Source of the DNA: Pseudomonadota bacterium | GTDB lineage: Bacteria > Pseudomonadota > Alphaproteobacteria > Caulobacterales > Caulobacteraceae | DNA: 60,675 bases | Direction of reading: 5' to 3' | Assembly (NCBI GenBank): GCA_023456105.1 | Contig: JAEYAO010000010.1 | Span: forward strand, 1 to 60,675 | Part shown: positions 59,961 to 60,675 of the stretch, in pieces | Position numbering within the stretch: position 1 is the stretch's first letter | How the letters are laid out: every line of letters begins with the position of its first letter | Program-made: the position numbers and the translations under genes | Notes under the pieces: generated by a model | Told to the model about the DNA's origin: nothing | Seen by the model: the letters and a program-made list of their open reading frames with translations, nothing else | The model's database searches: none

Positions 59961-60675
59961 ATGAAGGTCAAACTTCTCGCAGGCGTCGCGGCAGCGGGGC
60001 TGTTCGCGGCCGGCGCGGCTTCGGCGGAGCCGGATGGCTGGTACGGCGCGATTGACGCGGGCTATCAGTGGATCGAGCCGATCAACGTCGAGTCGCAAAC
60101 GAACGGCGCCAACTTCAACATCGACGTGAACGACGGCTGGGCCGCGTTTGCGCGCCTCGGCTACCGGTTCAACCCGAACTGGCGCGTGGAACTCGAGGGC
60201 GGCTATCGCTCGGGCGACATCGGCACGGTCCGCGCCGTGTCGGGCACGCAGGGCGTGTGCAACTTCGCTCCGGCGACCGGCGCTTGCCATTCGCCTGAAG
60301 GCGACCTCGAGTCCGCCACCCTGATGGCCAACGTCATCTATGACTTCGGCTTCGAGTACTGGGGTCTGCGTCCGTTCGTGGGTCTGGGCGCCGGCGCCAA
60401 CTACGTCAACACCGACTTCGCGGGCCGCATGCGCGCCACGCCGGCGGTCAGCTTCGTGGCCGACGACAGCTCGACCAAGTTCGCCGCCCAGGCGATCGCG
60501 GGCGTCGCCTTCGCCGTCGGCGAGCGCGCCAACATCGACCTGACCTACCGCTACCTGACCAGCGACCTGGAGTTCGACTCGGTCACCGCCGGCGCGGGCG
60601 CTCCGGCGTTCGGCACCTTCGACGGCGATTATGACGAGAGCCACACGGTGACGCTGGGCTTGCGCTACAGCTTCG
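59961..60675 (+). CDS. Outer-membrane beta-barrel protein, OmpA-like (partial)
   Basis: The frame is open from ATG 59961 to the window end, about 238 residues. It starts with a signal peptide (MKVKLLAGVAAAGLFAAGAASA) then DGWYGAIDAGYQW. The pattern of an eight-strand barrel follows (AAFARLGYRFNPNWRVELEGGYR, FEYWGLRPFVGLGAGANYV, NIDLTYRYL, HTVTLGLRYSF). The barrel ends at RYSF but the frame continues, so a linker and OmpA domain may follow. A GAGTGAGGA ribosome site is present at about 59946-59955. Confidence 0.88.
   Translation, partial: MKVKLLAGVAAAGLFAAGAASAEPDGWYGAIDAGYQWIEPINVESQTNGANFNIDVNDGWAAFARLGYRFNPNWRVELEGGYRSGDIGTVRAVSGTQGVCNFAPATGACHSPEGDLESATLMANVIYDFGFEYWGLRPFVGLGAGANYVNTDFAGRMRATPAVSFVADDSSTKFAAQAIAGVAFAVGERANIDLTYRYLTSDLEFDSVTAGAGAPAFGTFDGDYDESHTVTLGLRYSF

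Overview
The window reads as a chromosomal segment of a high-GC alphaproteobacterium of the Caulobacterales, most like Brevundimonas or a close relative. This is inferred from protein family and gene order: a short AtpC, a ChvI-ChvG-HprK-EIIA-HPr block, a beta-propeller phytase beside a TonB receptor, Coq7- and UbiB-type quinone genes, and GCTANAWC-like -10 elements. Coding density is very high. No stretch of more than about 300 bases lacks a gene. I see no prophage, insertion sequence, integron or CRISPR array.

Layout. 1-3.3 kb: end of the F1 ATP synthase operon (atpA 3' end, atpG, atpD, atpC, terminator). 3.3-9.2 kb: a Kef-type antiporter, an M13 metallopeptidase and a large unknown protein. 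9.4-12.9 kb: an overlapping chain chvI-chvG-hprK-EIIA(Man)-ptsH, joining envelope-stress signalling to the regulatory PTS. 12.9-16.5 kb: a phytase lipoprotein divergent from a TonB-dependent receptor that carries a frameshift. 16.7-24.8 kb: lpd, an atypical SDR, a 2-hydroxyacid dehydrogenase, xerC, a DUF484 protein, transaldolase and priA. 25.4-31.3 kb: ahcY behind a strong palindrome, an unknown protein, a HIG1-like protein, cobalamin adenosyltransferase, etfBA and a DUF167 protein. 31.5-35.2 kb: two exported amidohydrolases, a YaiI protein and arfB.

35.2-44 kb: ubiE-ubiB and an exported protein, phhB and an SDR, rpsT, a HAD phosphatase, a lipoprotein with a toxin-like domain, coaBC-dut, and dapB. 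44-53 kb: the Hsp70 machine in two pieces on the minus strand (hrcA-grpE and dnaK-dnaJ-dapB). Between them, on the plus strand, lie an AlkB-like gene and an S8 protease lipoprotein with a C-terminal barrel; rph diverges from hrcA. 53-60.7 kb: small lipoprotein, acyltransferase whose end runs antisense into a tRNA-Leu(CAA), membrane protein, isoaspartyl peptidase, hppD, ExoD-like, DsbB-like, coq7, and an outer-membrane barrel protein cut by the window end.

Most of the window is core housekeeping. The less ordinary items are the toxin-domain lipoprotein at 40.6-41.1 kb, the frameshifted receptor, the lipoprotein autotransporter-like protease with complementary Gly/Pro coding tracts, the amidohydrolase pair with one metal-site-less member, the acyltransferase/tRNA overlap, and a repeated pattern of -10 elements 6-8 nt before start codons that suggests leaderless mRNAs. 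I did not find a clearly new multi-gene system.
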